DNA of 64,000 nt. Source: Rhodospirillales bacterium. GTDB taxonomy: Bacteria; Pseudomonadota; Alphaproteobacteria; Rhodospirillales; Defluviicoccaceae. The notes below the pieces were generated by a model. That model made no database searches. It saw only the letters and a program-made list of their open reading frames with translations, and was not told where the DNA came from. This document shows positions 17,445 through 26,420 of this stretch, in pieces. Every line of letters begins with the position of its first letter. Within the stretch, counting starts at the first letter, position 1. Where the stretch lies: NCBI GenBank assembly GCA_016710335.1, contig JADJXQ010000005.1:248001-312000 (forward strand), written 5' to 3'. Both the position numbers and the translations under genes were made by a program.

Positions 17445-18734
17445 TCATTCTCTGTTCTCCCCGTTGCGGCCGTGCAGCCCGAACAACCGGACAAGCGCCT
17501 GTTGCAATGCCCGGAACCTGCCGGTGTCATCGCCGCAGTCCGCCGCTACGGCTCGCAGTTGTTCCGACGGTTCATGCAGCAGCCGGCCCACCAACAGACG
17601 CGTCGCCTTATCGGCATCGCCCGCGGCGTCCGCCACCGCCTGCCGGCGCACCGCCTCGAAATGCTCGTGGAGCGCCCGCACGACGGGCACCGCTTGGCGC
17701 CCGGCGCGTGTTCTAGCATACTCGGTCACCGCCGCGTCGATAATGGCCTCCGCGGCCGGCGCCGCGCTCTGCCGGTGCGAGTGGCCGCGAAGGGCCACGC
17801 GCTCCAGATCATCGAGCGCGAACAGGAAGGCGTCGTCGAGGCGGTCGATGCCGGGATCGGCGTCGCCGGGAATCGCCGCGTCGATCAGCACCATCGGGCG
17901 ACGGCGACGCGCGCTGAGGGACGCCTTGATCATTGTTTCGGTGATGACGTACCGGCGCGTGCCGAGCGCCCCGATGACGATGTCGGCGCGGGCCAGTTCC
18001 CGGCTCAGATCCGCAAACGCGATGACATGGCAGTTGAAGGCCGCCGCCGCGGCTTCCGCCCGAGTCGATACCGGATGGGTGACGAACAAATGCCGGAGAC
18101 CCGCTGTGACCATGGTTTCCGCGATGAGCGTCCCGAGGTCGCCGGTGCCGATCATCAGGGCCGTACGGTCGCGGAGATCACCGTGCACGTCCTCTGCCAG
18201 TGACGCGGCAGCGGCGGCGATGGACACCGGGCGCCGGACGATGCCGGTTTCGTTGCGCACCCGCTTGGCGGCGGCGTAGGCGACCTGGAGCACCGCTTCG
18301 AGCTCCGGTCCGGTCATGCCGTGCGCCTGGGAGACGCGGTGGCACGCCTTGAGCTCGCCGAGCACGTGCGGTTCCCCGACCACCATGCTGTCCAGCGACG
18401 CGGCGACCCGCAACAGGTGGCGCAACGCCGCCTCGCCCACCAGGGTCCGCAGGTGCGGGCCCACGTCCGACGGCGTCAGCCCGGCGTGATCGGCGAGAAC
18501 GGCGGCGATGCGCTCCGCCGCGAGGTCCGGATCCTCGTGGATGGCCGACACCTCGACCCGATCGCACGTCGAGACGACGATCGCCTGGGGGATCCCCCGC
18601 TCGCGCAGGCGGCCCAACACCGTTGGCATCGCCTCGGCGTCGACGAACAGGCGGTCGCGCATTGCGAGCGCGCTGGTGCGGTGATTGGCGCCCACCATGA
18701 CCAGACAGGCCGCCGCCTTGGAGGCCGGGTGCAT
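17445..18734 (-). CDS. hemA: glutamyl-tRNA reductase homologue, divergent in the NADPH site
   Basis: The protein has 429 residues and is collinear with GluTR. The catalytic Cys lies in VVSTCDRVEV (usual STCNR). SLDSMVVGEPHVLGELK, AAKRVRNETGI and the dimerisation-domain RLLHEP are present. The nucleotide-binding part is eroded: GTGDLG in place of GAGEMG, and THPVST where most enzymes have the NADPH-binding NRT. GluTR makes glutamate-1-semialdehyde in the C5 route to tetrapyrroles. Most alphaproteobacteria instead use 5-aminolevulinate synthase, so this copy may be secondary or altered. No hemL is near. Upstream is the dispersed repeat and hisS; downstream is prfA. Confidence 0.88.
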   Translation of the reverse strand: MHPASKAAACLVMVGANHRTSALAMRDRLFVDAEAMPTVLGRLRERGIPQAIVVSTCDRVEVSAIHEDPDLAAERIAAVLADHAGLTPSDVGPHLRTLVGEAALRHLLRVAASLDSMVVGEPHVLGELKACHRVSQAHGMTGPELEAVLQVAYAAAKRVRNETGIVRRPVSIAAAAASLAEDVHGDLRDRTALMIGTGDLGTLIAETMVTAGLRHLFVTHPVSTRAEAAAAAFNCHVIAFADLSRELARADIVIGALGTRRYVITETMIKASLSARRRRPMVLIDAAIPGDADPGIDRLDDAFLFALDDLERVALRGHSHRQSAAPAAEAIIDAAVTEYARTRAGRQAVPVVRALHEHFEAVRRQAVADAAGDADKATRLLVGRLLHEPSEQLRAVAADCGDDTGRFRALQQALVRLFGLHGRNGENRE

Positions 18735-18740
18735 CTCGCG

Positions 18741-18849
18741 CTAGTGCAGCGGTGCGTTCAAAGAATGCACGATTGCTGCACGCAACTCTTTAGTCACGTG
18801 CACGCTATGACGCATCCGACTGAATCATCCGAATGGGTCCTGTGCACTA
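18741..18849. repeat. dispersed double-hairpin repeat, copy A (between hisS and hemA)
   Basis: This 109-bp element is bounded by CTAGTGCA and TGCACTAG, an 8-bp terminal inverted repeat. The left half folds as GTGCAGCGGTGCGTTC-AAA-GAATGCAC with a 3-bp bulge. The right half folds around GACGCATCCGA and TCCGAATGGGTC. It fills the hisS-hemA gap; its terminal CTAG contributes the hisS TAG stop codon (18847-18849 on the minus strand). Confidence 0.85.
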
Positions 18850-20091
18850 GTAGACGCGGGCGACGTCATCCACGAGGGATGCCAGCGCCACTTCATGCTG
18901 CGCACCCGTGTCCATGTCGCGCAGCAGGACGGCCTCGCGCGCCAGTTCGTCCTCGCCGATGATGATTGTGACGCGCGCGCTGATCTTATTGGCGCGCTTG
19001 AGGCGCTTGGCGAACTTGCCTCCGAACGCCATGTCGACCACGAAGCCGGCGCCGCGCAGTTGCCGACAGATGGCGAGCGCCGCCGGCGCCTGGCCCTCGG
19101 CGACCGGCGCCACCGCCAACGGCCGCGGCGCCGGTGGCGCCTCCGCGATCAGCATCGCGAGACGCTCGACGCCGGCGGCCCAGCCGATGCCGGGGGTCGG
19201 AGGGCCGCCCAGGTGCTCGGCGAGGCCGTCGTAGCGGCCGCCGGCCAGCACTGCGTTCTGGGCGCCAAGGGCGTCGGTGGTGAACTCGAACGCGGTGTGG
19301 CAGTAGTAGTCGAGGCCGCGGACCAGGCGCGGATTAAGCCGGTAGGGGATGGCGAGCGCGTCGAGACCGGCGCAGACGGTATCCAGGAAGCATCGGGACG
19401 CGTCGTTGAGGCTGTCGGTGATGTTCGGCGCGTCGGCCACCAGAGCACGATCTCCTTCATCCTTGGAGTCGAGAATTCTCAGTGGGTTGCGCTCGAGACG
19501 CGCTTGGCTGTCCGGCGACAGCCGCTCCCGCCGCGCCTGCAGGTAGTCGACCAGAACTTGGCGGTAGGTTTGTCGGCTTGCGGTGTCGCCGAGAGAGTTC
19601 AGCTCGAGTACGACGTGATCCTTGAGGCCGAGGGCGTCGAGGATGTCGGCGCCGAGGGCGATCGCTTCCACATCGGCGAGCGGTTCCGCAACCCCGAGGA
19701 GTTCGACGCCGACCTGATGAAACTGGCGCTGGCGCCCCTTCTGCGGTCGCTCGTAGCGGAACATCGGCCCCCGGTAGAACAGCTTGACCGGCGTCTGCTG
19801 CGTCAGGCCGTTGGAGATGACAGCGCGCACCACGCCGGCGGTGTTCTCGGGGCGGAGCGTGATGCTGGCGCCGCCCCGGTCCTCGAAGGAATACATCTCC
19901 TTGCTGACGATGTCCGAGGTCTCGCCCAAGGATCGCTGGAACACCTCCGAGAACTCGAACACCGGGGTCGAGATCTCGTCATAGCCGTAGCGCCGGGCGA
20001 TATCATGCGCCGTGCCCTCGATGTGGCGATGGCGGCGGCACTCGTCGCCAATAATGTCGCGGGTGCCGCGGACCGGCTGCAAGGATGCCAC
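18847..20091 (-). CDS. hisS: histidyl-tRNA synthetase
   Basis: The protein has 414 residues from a GTG start (MASLQPVRGTRDIIGDE). Class II motifs are seen: motif 2 region FYRGPMFRYERPQKGRQRQFHQVGVELLG, the histidine-A loop LVRGLDYYCHTAFEF, and motif 3 GGRYDGLAEHLGGPPTPGIGWAAGVERL. The C-terminal anticodon-binding domain starts near residue 325. It charges tRNA(His). The gene follows ispG by 15 bp on the minus strand and ends inside the dispersed repeat, whose terminal CTAG provides its stop codon. Confidence 0.97.
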   Translation of the reverse strand: MASLQPVRGTRDIIGDECRRHRHIEGTAHDIARRYGYDEISTPVFEFSEVFQRSLGETSDIVSKEMYSFEDRGGASITLRPENTAGVVRAVISNGLTQQTPVKLFYRGPMFRYERPQKGRQRQFHQVGVELLGVAEPLADVEAIALGADILDALGLKDHVVLELNSLGDTASRQTYRQVLVDYLQARRERLSPDSQARLERNPLRILDSKDEGDRALVADAPNITDSLNDASRCFLDTVCAGLDALAIPYRLNPRLVRGLDYYCHTAFEFTTDALGAQNAVLAGGRYDGLAEHLGGPPTPGIGWAAGVERLAMLIAEAPPAPRPLAVAPVAEGQAPAALAICRQLRGAGFVVDMAFGGKFAKRLKRANKISARVTIIIGEDELAREAVLLRDMDTGAQHEVALASLVDDVARVY

Positions 20092-20106
20092 GGGTCGGCG
20101 ATCCGG

Positions 20107-21411
20107 TTAAGCAGCGCCGGGCGCGTCGAACGTTGGCGCTTCAACCGCCGGCGCTTCCGCCGTCGCGTTGTCAGCCGGCGGCGACTTCGGTGGATAGCGG
20201 TCCTGCACGTACTGGTCGACGATCCGCTTGAACGCCTCGGCAATGCCGGCGCCACGCAACGTGACGGTCTTCTTGCCATCGACGAACACCGGCGCCGCCG
20301 GCTCTTCCCCCGTTCCGGGAAGGCTGATGCCTATGTCGGCGTGCTTGCTTTCGCCGGGACCGTTGACGATGCAGCCCATCACCGCGACGCTCATGGTCTC
20401 GACGCCGATGTAGCATTCGCGCCATTGGGGCATGCGGTGGCGCACGTATGTCTGGATGTCGCCGGCCAGTTCCTGGAACACGGTGCTGGTCGTGCGCCCG
20501 CACCCCGGGCACGCGGCGACCAGCGGCGTGAACGCGCGGAAGCCCATGGTCTGCAGGAGTTGCTGGGCGACCACCACCTCCTCGGTGCGATCGCCGCCCG
20601 GTTGCGGCGTCAGCGAGATCCGTATGGTGTCCCCGATGCCCTCCTGCAGCAGCACGGCGAGTGCGGCCGACGACGCGACGATGCCCTTGGAGCCCATGCC
20701 CGCCTCGGTCAGGCCGAGGTGCAGGGCATGGTCGCAACGGGACGCCAGATCGCGGTAGACGGCGATGAGGTTCTGAACGTCGCTCACTTTGCAGGAGAGG
20801 ATGATCCGGTCGCGGCCGAGCCCAAGAGCCTCGGCTTGCGCGGCGCTCTCCACCGCCGAGGTCACGATGGCTTGGCGCATCACCTCTTCGGCGGGCCGCG
20901 GCTCCGGCGACGAAGCGTTGGCATCCATCAGGCGCGCCAGAACCTCCTGGTCAAGGCTTCCCCAGTTGACCCCGATGCGCACCGGCCGGTCGTAGCGCAT
21001 CGCGAACTCGATCATCGCCGCGAACTGCCGGTCCCGCTTGGCGCGAAACCCGACGTTGCCGGGGTTGATGCGGTATTTGGCGAGCGCCTCGGCGCAGGCC
21101 GGATGCTGCTGGAGCAGTTGATGGCCGATATAGTGGAAATCGCCGATCAGCGGCACGGCGACGCCGGCGGCGTCGAGGCGGTCGCGGATGTGCGGCACCG
21201 CCGCCGCCGCTTCGGCACGATCGACCGTGATGCGCACCAGCTCGGAACCGGCTTCTGCAAGCGCCGCCACCTGTGCCACCGTCGCCGCCACGTCGGCGGT
21301 ATCGGTGTTGGTCATCGACTGCACGACGATGGGCGCGCCGCCGCCGATGACAACGCCGCCAACCGTAACGGCAACGCTCGATCGCCGAACGGGAGCAAGC
21401 CCGGCGCTCAT
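20107..21411 (-). CDS. ispG: 4-hydroxy-3-methylbut-2-enyl diphosphate synthase (flavodoxin)
   Basis: The protein has 434 residues. The TIM-barrel half has VQSMTNTDTADVAATVAQV, VPLIGDFHYIGHQLL, YRINPGNVGF and LGLTEAGMGSKGIV. The 4Fe-4S ligands are the two cysteines of VAACPGCGRTTS and the one in VAVMGCIVNGPGE. The enzyme converts methylerythritol cyclodiphosphate to HMBPP in the non-mevalonate isoprenoid pathway. The last 30 residues are an Ala/Pro-rich tail. The gene is 183 bp downstream of the rodZ-like gene and 15 bp upstream of hisS, an order common in proteobacteria. Confidence 0.97.
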   Translation of the reverse strand: MSAGLAPVRRSSVAVTVGGVVIGGGAPIVVQSMTNTDTADVAATVAQVAALAEAGSELVRITVDRAEAAAAVPHIRDRLDAAGVAVPLIGDFHYIGHQLLQQHPACAEALAKYRINPGNVGFRAKRDRQFAAMIEFAMRYDRPVRIGVNWGSLDQEVLARLMDANASSPEPRPAEEVMRQAIVTSAVESAAQAEALGLGRDRIILSCKVSDVQNLIAVYRDLASRCDHALHLGLTEAGMGSKGIVASSAALAVLLQEGIGDTIRISLTPQPGGDRTEEVVVAQQLLQTMGFRAFTPLVAACPGCGRTTSTVFQELAGDIQTYVRHRMPQWRECYIGVETMSVAVMGCIVNGPGESKHADIGISLPGTGEEPAAPVFVDGKKTVTLRGAGIAEAFKRIVDQYVQDRYPPKSPPADNATAEAPAVEAPTFDAPGAA

Positions 21412-21594
21412 GATTTCAGCTCGTTCGCTTGTTCCACGGGATTTCCTTGATGGAATTCCGGGCTTGATAAACTTCCGGGTTTGTCACGGCCGCCCAATGT
21501 GCCGTCCAGCGCTCCCTTTTGCCGCACCACGGTCGATGGGGTCAACGACGGAAATGAGAGCGTGCGGACCGACCAACGTCCGAGGATCTGGAGA

Positions 21595-22719
21595 TCAGCG
21601 CCGGGCTGCGTCGCCTCGCTGCAGCCGCTCCACATCCAGGACGATGTGCAGCACCTCGCCGGACTTGCCGAGCGGCGGCAGGCGGTCTCCGTCAACGTGC
21701 ACATCGAGGCCGCCGGCGTTGCCGACCGTCATCCTAAGATCTGCCTCGTTCGGGACGCTGTAGACGTCTCCCGGCTCCATAAGCTTGCTCATCAGGCGCT
21801 TGCCGCGGCTGTCCTTGACCTGGACCCATGTGGTGTCGTTGGCCTGCAGGATGATTCGCGCCGAAGCGACCGATTGAGCGGCGTCCCCGGTTAGCGCCGA
21901 CGTGCTGAACGCGGTGCGCGGTTCCGCCGCAAAGGCGTCCGCACCCACGCGCGGGGCCTGCGCTACGCCCGTTTCGGCCGGACGGTTGAAGGTGTCAAGC
22001 AGCCCGCCTCGATCGAGGCCGGTGGTTGACGGATCCGCCGGCAGGTCGAGCGGCGGAGCGTCGTTCATGGCGATCGTGGCCTGCCCATTAGCAGCGGCGT
22101 CCGGCTCCGCGCCAGGGGTCCCCACAGGCCGTTGCCCTCCCGGTTGCGTCGCGCTTGCATCCGCGAGTTGTGTCTCAACAGCCGGAGGTTCCCAGGGGTC
22201 GCCCCACAGATCACTTCCGGCGCGGCCCTCGTACGCCATTTCCACCACGGCCGTCTCGTCGTGGTTCGGCGTCAGCGCTGCCAATCGCTCCGGCACCGGC
22301 GCCACCAGTTCGGCGACGAATCCATCTTTCGTTGTGCTGGCGTACCAACCTCCATAGGCAACCACCGACAACAGCAGGCCGACAAGGATAATACCGGTGC
22401 GCGGCGTGCTGCTTTTGTAGATGGGGGTCGGGAACTGCAACGCCACTGTCGCCGCCGGGGCTTGCGCCTCGGCGCGATAGCGGCGCACCGCCTCGTCGCC
22501 GTCAAGATCGAGATATTCGGCGTAGGCGCGAATGAAGCCGGCGGCATAGGGAGATCCCGGCAAGGTGTCGTAGCGTCCGGCTTCGATGGATCGAAGGAAG
22601 GATTCGCGAATGCGAAGCGTGGATGCCGCCTCTTGCAGGTTCACCCCCTGCTTCTCGCGGAAGGCGCGCAACGACGGGCCGATGCCCGCTTGTTGATTAT
22701 CGTTCTCACTGTCGGTCAT
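21595..22719 (-). CDS. RodZ-like helix-turn-helix membrane protein with DUF4115 domain
   Basis: From ATG 22719 the product has 374 residues. A cytoplasmic HTH_25 domain (about 12-75: LRAFREKQGVNLQEAASTLRI, then YAAGFIRAYAEYLDL) precedes one membrane helix (TGIILVGLLLSVVAYGGWYA, about 105-127). A long Pro/Ala/Asp-rich periplasmic linker and a C-terminal DUF4115 domain follow (NDTTWVQVKDSRGKRLMSKLMEPGDVYSVP). RodZ couples MreB to the elongasome and sets rod shape. Position just before ispG-hisS is the usual one for rodZ. The frame is open 363 bp further upstream, but that stretch contains the 14-bp repeats and is not protein-like. Confidence 0.87.
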   Translation of the reverse strand: MTDSENDNQQAGIGPSLRAFREKQGVNLQEAASTLRIRESFLRSIEAGRYDTLPGSPYAAGFIRAYAEYLDLDGDEAVRRYRAEAQAPAATVALQFPTPIYKSSTPRTGIILVGLLLSVVAYGGWYASTTKDGFVAELVAPVPERLAALTPNHDETAVVEMAYEGRAGSDLWGDPWEPPAVETQLADASATQPGGQRPVGTPGAEPDAAANGQATIAMNDAPPLDLPADPSTTGLDRGGLLDTFNRPAETGVAQAPRVGADAFAAEPRTAFSTSALTGDAAQSVASARIILQANDTTWVQVKDSRGKRLMSKLMEPGDVYSVPNEADLRMTVGNAGGLDVHVDGDRLPPLGKSGEVLHIVLDVERLQRGDAARR

Positions 22720-22856
22720 CGACCGCACCCCTGCTTCTTCGACGGCCACCGCTCGCGGCGACGAGTTCCGATAGCGCGCTTCACTGGTTGCCACACTGCC
22801 CCAGGGATCAACGACAGCTCGGCGCGGAAGTTCCGGTGTTCTACTGCATCTTGACT

Positions 22857-22912
22857 GAAACGTCTTGCCCGAAACGTCTGGCCCGAAACGTCTTGCCCGA
22901 AACGTCTGGTTC
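22857..22912. repeat. 14-bp tandem repeat, four copies, upstream of the rodZ-like gene
   Basis: Units GAAACGTCTTGCCC / GAAACGTCTGGCCC alternate at 22857, 22871, 22885 and 22899, the last ending TTC. They lie in the 265-bp gap between the ptsP stop and the rodZ-like start; the rest of the gap shows no gene. Confidence 0.9.
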
Positions 22913-22984
22913 AAACGACTTGAAGGACTTCGCCACGATTGCCAGCAACTATCGTCAAAAGAGTGCCTTACGCCGGCACAAGAG

Positions 22985-25303
22985 TCAAATGATGACGCCG
23001 TGGTCCCGAGCAAACGCCGCCAGGCTGGCGCGCACGCTGAGTTCGTTACTCGTGCGCAAGGTTCTGACGTAGTCTTCAACACCGGCTAAATTCAGATTTC
23101 TGATCATCATCTTTATAGGTCCTATTCCCCGCGGCGGCACCGACAGCGCCCGGAAGCCGATGCCGATCAACGCCATTGCGTCGACCGGCCGCACCGACAT
23201 CTCCCCGCAGACCGTGATCGGCACGCTCGCAGCCGAGCACTTCTCGACCAAATCAGCGAGCACGTTGAGAACGATCGGACACAGCGGGTCGTAGCGCTCC
23301 GACATCTGAGGGCTGCCGCGATCGCAGGCGAAGAGGAACTGGAGCAGGTCGTTGGTGCCGACGGAAACGAAATCGGCGACCGACAACAGCGCCGGAAGCT
23401 GAAACAGCAGGGAAGGCACCTCGACCATGGCCCCGACCCGCACCGACCTCGGCAAGGTCCCGCCGCGCTCCGCTTCTGCCCGCCATTCCTTGTCCAGAAG
23501 GCGACGCGCCGCGTTGAACTCCTCCACATGGGCCAGCATCGGGAACATCACCGCCAGGTCGCGTCCCGCCGCCGCCCGGATCATCGCCGAGAGCTGGTGA
23601 CGCAGAAGCGCCGGGCGGTCGAGCCCGACCCGGATGGCGCGCCAGCCCATCGCCGGGTTCTCCTCGTCCCCGTGCTGCCACGACGACAGGACCTTGTCGC
23701 CGCCGACGTCCAGGGTCCGGAAGATCACCGGTTTGTCCCCGACCTGCTCCATGACCCTGCGGTAGAGCTGCTCCTGAACGTCCCGCACCGGCATTTCGGA
23801 GCGTACCAGGAACGGGATCTCGGTGCGGTAGAGCCCGACGCCGTCGGCGCCGTAGGCTTCAAGATGCTCGAGATCGACGAGCAGCCCCGCATTCATATGC
23901 ACGCCGATGCGAACGCCGTCACGCGTCACAGCCGGCAGGTCCCTGGCCTTTGCGTATGCGGCCTGACGTTGCATTCGCGCCGCCTGACCGGCGATGAACG
24001 CGGCGCTGATGTCGTCGCGCGGGTGCACGAACACCTGGGCGCGATCAGCATCGACGATCACCGGGTCGCCGGGATCGATTCGCGCCAAAGCATCGCGGAC
24101 GTGTCCGATGACGGGCACGTCGAGGGCGCGCGCGACGATGATCGCATGCGCCGTCATCGACCCCTCTTCGAGGATCAGGCCGCACAATCTATTGCCTTGG
24201 CGAATGCCCTGGCGATTGTCCTCGCGGCTGCCCTCGCGGCTGCCCTGGTAGTTCAGCAGCTCCGTCGGGCCGATGTTGCGGGCGACCAGAACGATGCCCT
24301 GATCGGGCGCCGGCATCGTCCCGGCCGCCGGACCGCCGAGCAGATGCTGCAGCAAGCGGCTGGCAAGGTCTTCGAAATCGTGCACCCGCTCGCTCAGGTA
24401 CGGATCCGAGGCTTGCCTGAGGCGCGCCCGGATCTCGTTCGTGGTCTTCTGAACCGCGGCCTCGGCGGTCAGCCCGGTGTCGATGGCGTCGCCGATGCGG
24501 CGCAGCCACCCTGCATCGGCAGCGATCATTCGATAGCTCTCGAGAACGTCGCGATAATCATCGTGCGCATCCGCACCGGCGGCGCCGACCAGATCGTCGA
24601 GGCTTACACGCATCTCGGCGACCGCGGACTGCAGCCGCCCATGCTCGACCTGCGGATCGTCGCCGACGAACCTGCGGATCGTCTGCCAGGGCCGATGATG
24701 AACGGCGATGCCGATACCGATGCCGTCGTTCAGGCCGAGGCCCTCCAGCCGGCGCGGCATCGTCGCTATGTCCTCCGCCGGCGCCAGTTCCTGCCTGTTG
24801 ACCAAGTCCCCGCCCAGCACCACCTGCCCCAGTACCATGGCCACCGTCTGCAGGGCCTCGACCTCGTCCTCCCGGTAGGTGCGGCGATCGACGGACTGCA
24901 CCGCGAGCACGCCGATCACCCGCGCGTAGCCGAGGATCGGCACGCCGAGAAAGGAATGGTAGATTTCCTCGCCGGTTTCCGGCCGGTAGACGAAGCTCGG
25001 ATGTTTCTGCGCGTCGGCGAGCGCCATCGGCCGGCCCGTTGCGGCGACCTTGCCGATGAGGCCTTCGCCGAACCGGAGCCGGGTGACATGGACGGCTTCG
25101 CGCTTCAAACCCTCGGTGGCGAACAGTTCGAGGACTTCCCCGGCGCGGCGGACATATATCGAGCAGACTTGGGCGTCGAGTTCCGCGGCGATGACGACGA
25201 CGATGCGCGCCAGGCGAGACGGGCCGTCGCCCTCGCCCGCCATCACGTCGCGCACCTTGGCCAGCAACTGGCGAAACGCGAACATCGGCCGACTCTCGTT
25301 CAT
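22985..25303 (-). CDS. ptsP: phosphoenolpyruvate-protein phosphotransferase PtsP (nitrogen PTS enzyme I)
   Basis: The protein has 772 residues. An N-terminal GAF domain (about 1-165, with VCSIYVRRAGEVLELFATEGL) marks the EI-Ntr type. The enzyme I part follows: the phospho-accepting His is in GSMTAHAIIVARALDVPVIG. The PEP-binding barrel has GADGVGLYRTEIPFL, SVGTNDLLQF and the catalytic Cys in TVCGEMSVRP. It takes phosphate from PEP and passes it to NPr and EIIA-Ntr, a regulatory relay. Just before the active His the loop is extended by four-residue repeats (GSRE GSRE DNRQ GIRQ GNR), which is unusual. The gene is downstream of lysC and the nitronate monooxygenase gene, the order lysC-ptsP being typical of the class. 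Confidence 0.96.
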   Translation of the reverse strand: MNESRPMFAFRQLLAKVRDVMAGEGDGPSRLARIVVVIAAELDAQVCSIYVRRAGEVLELFATEGLKREAVHVTRLRFGEGLIGKVAATGRPMALADAQKHPSFVYRPETGEEIYHSFLGVPILGYARVIGVLAVQSVDRRTYREDEVEALQTVAMVLGQVVLGGDLVNRQELAPAEDIATMPRRLEGLGLNDGIGIGIAVHHRPWQTIRRFVGDDPQVEHGRLQSAVAEMRVSLDDLVGAAGADAHDDYRDVLESYRMIAADAGWLRRIGDAIDTGLTAEAAVQKTTNEIRARLRQASDPYLSERVHDFEDLASRLLQHLLGGPAAGTMPAPDQGIVLVARNIGPTELLNYQGSREGSREDNRQGIRQGNRLCGLILEEGSMTAHAIIVARALDVPVIGHVRDALARIDPGDPVIVDADRAQVFVHPRDDISAAFIAGQAARMQRQAAYAKARDLPAVTRDGVRIGVHMNAGLLVDLEHLEAYGADGVGLYRTEIPFLVRSEMPVRDVQEQLYRRVMEQVGDKPVIFRTLDVGGDKVLSSWQHGDEENPAMGWRAIRVGLDRPALLRHQLSAMIRAAAGRDLAVMFPMLAHVEEFNAARRLLDKEWRAEAERGGTLPRSVRVGAMVEVPSLLFQLPALLSVADFVSVGTNDLLQFLFACDRGSPQMSERYDPLCPIVLNVLADLVEKCSAASVPITVCGEMSVRPVDAMALIGIGFRALSVPPRGIGPIKMMIRNLNLAGVEDYVRTLRTSNELSVRASLAAFARDHGVII
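24192..24251. repeat. 12-bp in-frame tandem repeat (five copies) inside ptsP
   Basis: Units start at 24192, 24204, 24216, 24228 and 24240 with the form YTGCCCTSGCGG and variants. Each encodes four residues on the minus strand and expands the loop just N-terminal to the phosphohistidine of PtsP. Confidence 0.85.
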
Positions 25304-25317
25304 TCAGCGCTCAATAT

Positions 25318-25345
25318 ATGATGATCGAGATATGATGATCGAGAT
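25318..25345. repeat. 14-bp perfect tandem duplication upstream of ptsP
   Basis: ATGATGATCGAGAT is present twice, at 25318-25331 and 25332-25345, in the 49-bp gap between the ptsP start and the stop of the upstream gene. Confidence 0.85.
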
Positions 25346-25352
25346 ACCCCGA

Positions 25353-26420
25353 TCAGAGCTGATTGGTCTCCGGAGCGGCGCGGGCGGCCAGCGCCGCCAC
25401 AGCCTGGGCGACGAGTTCGTCGATGATCTCCTCGGTTGTCTGCTCGCGCTCGACCATGCCGACGCTCTGCCCGGCCATCAGCGAGCCGTTCTCCACGTCG
25501 CCGTCGATGACTGCGCGCCGCAGCGCCCCCGCCCAGAACAGCTCGATCTCCAATTGCGCCTCGTCGAGGGTCAGCTCGCCGCTACGGAAGCGCGCGGAGA
25601 CGGCGCACTGCTTTTCCATGAAACGCCGCGTGCCGTTGTTGACCAGGGCGCGCACCGGGATGACGGGGAGGTCGGGATCGACCTGCGTGGTGGTCACCGC
25701 GTCCCGGGCGCTGGCCCTGAGGAACGTCTTCTTGAACGCCGGATGGGCAATGGATTCCGCCGCGCACACGAACCGTGTGCCGAGCTGACAGCCGGCGGCG
25801 CCCATCTCCAGGTACGCCAAGATCGCCTCGCCGCGTCCGATGCCGCCCGCAACGAAGACCGGGACGTCACGCATATGGGGCAGGATCTCCTGAGCCAGAA
25901 CGCTGGTGGAGACCGGGCCGATATGGCCGCCGGCTTCCGCGCCTTCGACGATAAGGGCGTCGGCGCCGTTGCGGACCAGCCGCTTGGCAAAGCCAAGGGC
26001 CGGCGCGAAGCACATCACCCGCGCGCCACCGTCCTTGATCCGGCGAATGGCCGAGCCCGCCGGAAGGCCGCCGGCGAGGACAACGTGGCCCACCTGCGCG
26101 GCGAGGCAGACGTCGATGAGCCGGTCGAGATCCGGGTGCATGGTAATCAGGTTGACCCCGAACGGTCTCGCCGTCAGCGCCTGGGTCCTTTCGATTTCCT
26201 GCTCGAGCGCTTCGGGATCCAGCGATCCGCAGGCGATGACGCCGAAGCCGCCGGCGTTGGAGATGGCGGCGACGAGATGGTGCTCGGAAACCCACGACAT
26301 CGCACCGCCCATGATGGCGGTGCGGGTGCCCAGAAATGCAGATCCGCGCCGCCACAGGTGATGGAGCCCTGCCGCCTCATCGGCCGGCGGTGTCGCCGCG
26401 ATGACGGCCTCAGGCGACAT
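25353..26420 (-). CDS. nitronate monooxygenase family flavoprotein
   Basis: The protein has 355 residues and a TIM-barrel FMN oxidoreductase pattern. It begins FLGTRTAIMGGAMSWVSEHHLVAAISNAGGFGVIACGS. VNLITMHPDLD, GADALIVEGAEAGGHIGP (with the catalytic His after GG) and VFVAGGIGRGEAILAYLEMGAAGCQLGTRFV follow. Nitronate monooxygenases oxidise alkyl nitronates such as propionate-3-nitronate; related enoyl-ACP reductase FabK shares the fold, so the substrate is uncertain. The ATG overlaps the lysC coding end by 11 bp, so it is translationally coupled to lysC. ptsP follows after 49 bp. Confidence 0.88.
   Translation of the reverse strand: MSPEAVIAATPPADEAAGLHHLWRRGSAFLGTRTAIMGGAMSWVSEHHLVAAISNAGGFGVIACGSLDPEALEQEIERTQALTARPFGVNLITMHPDLDRLIDVCLAAQVGHVVLAGGLPAGSAIRRIKDGGARVMCFAPALGFAKRLVRNGADALIVEGAEAGGHIGPVSTSVLAQEILPHMRDVPVFVAGGIGRGEAILAYLEMGAAGCQLGTRFVCAAESIAHPAFKKTFLRASARDAVTTTQVDPDLPVIPVRALVNNGTRRFMEKQCAVSARFRSGELTLDEAQLEIELFWAGALRRAVIDGDVENGSLMAGQSVGMVEREQTTEEIIDELVAQAVAALAARAAPETNQL

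Noticed and set aside
18895..21450. 851-codon plus-strand open frame opposite hisS and ispG
   Set aside because: Antisense shadow; hisS and ispG are unmistakable.
22857..22912. CRISPR array
   Set aside because: Repeats are 14 bp, contiguous and without spacers; there are no cas genes. The same applies to the other tandem arrays.
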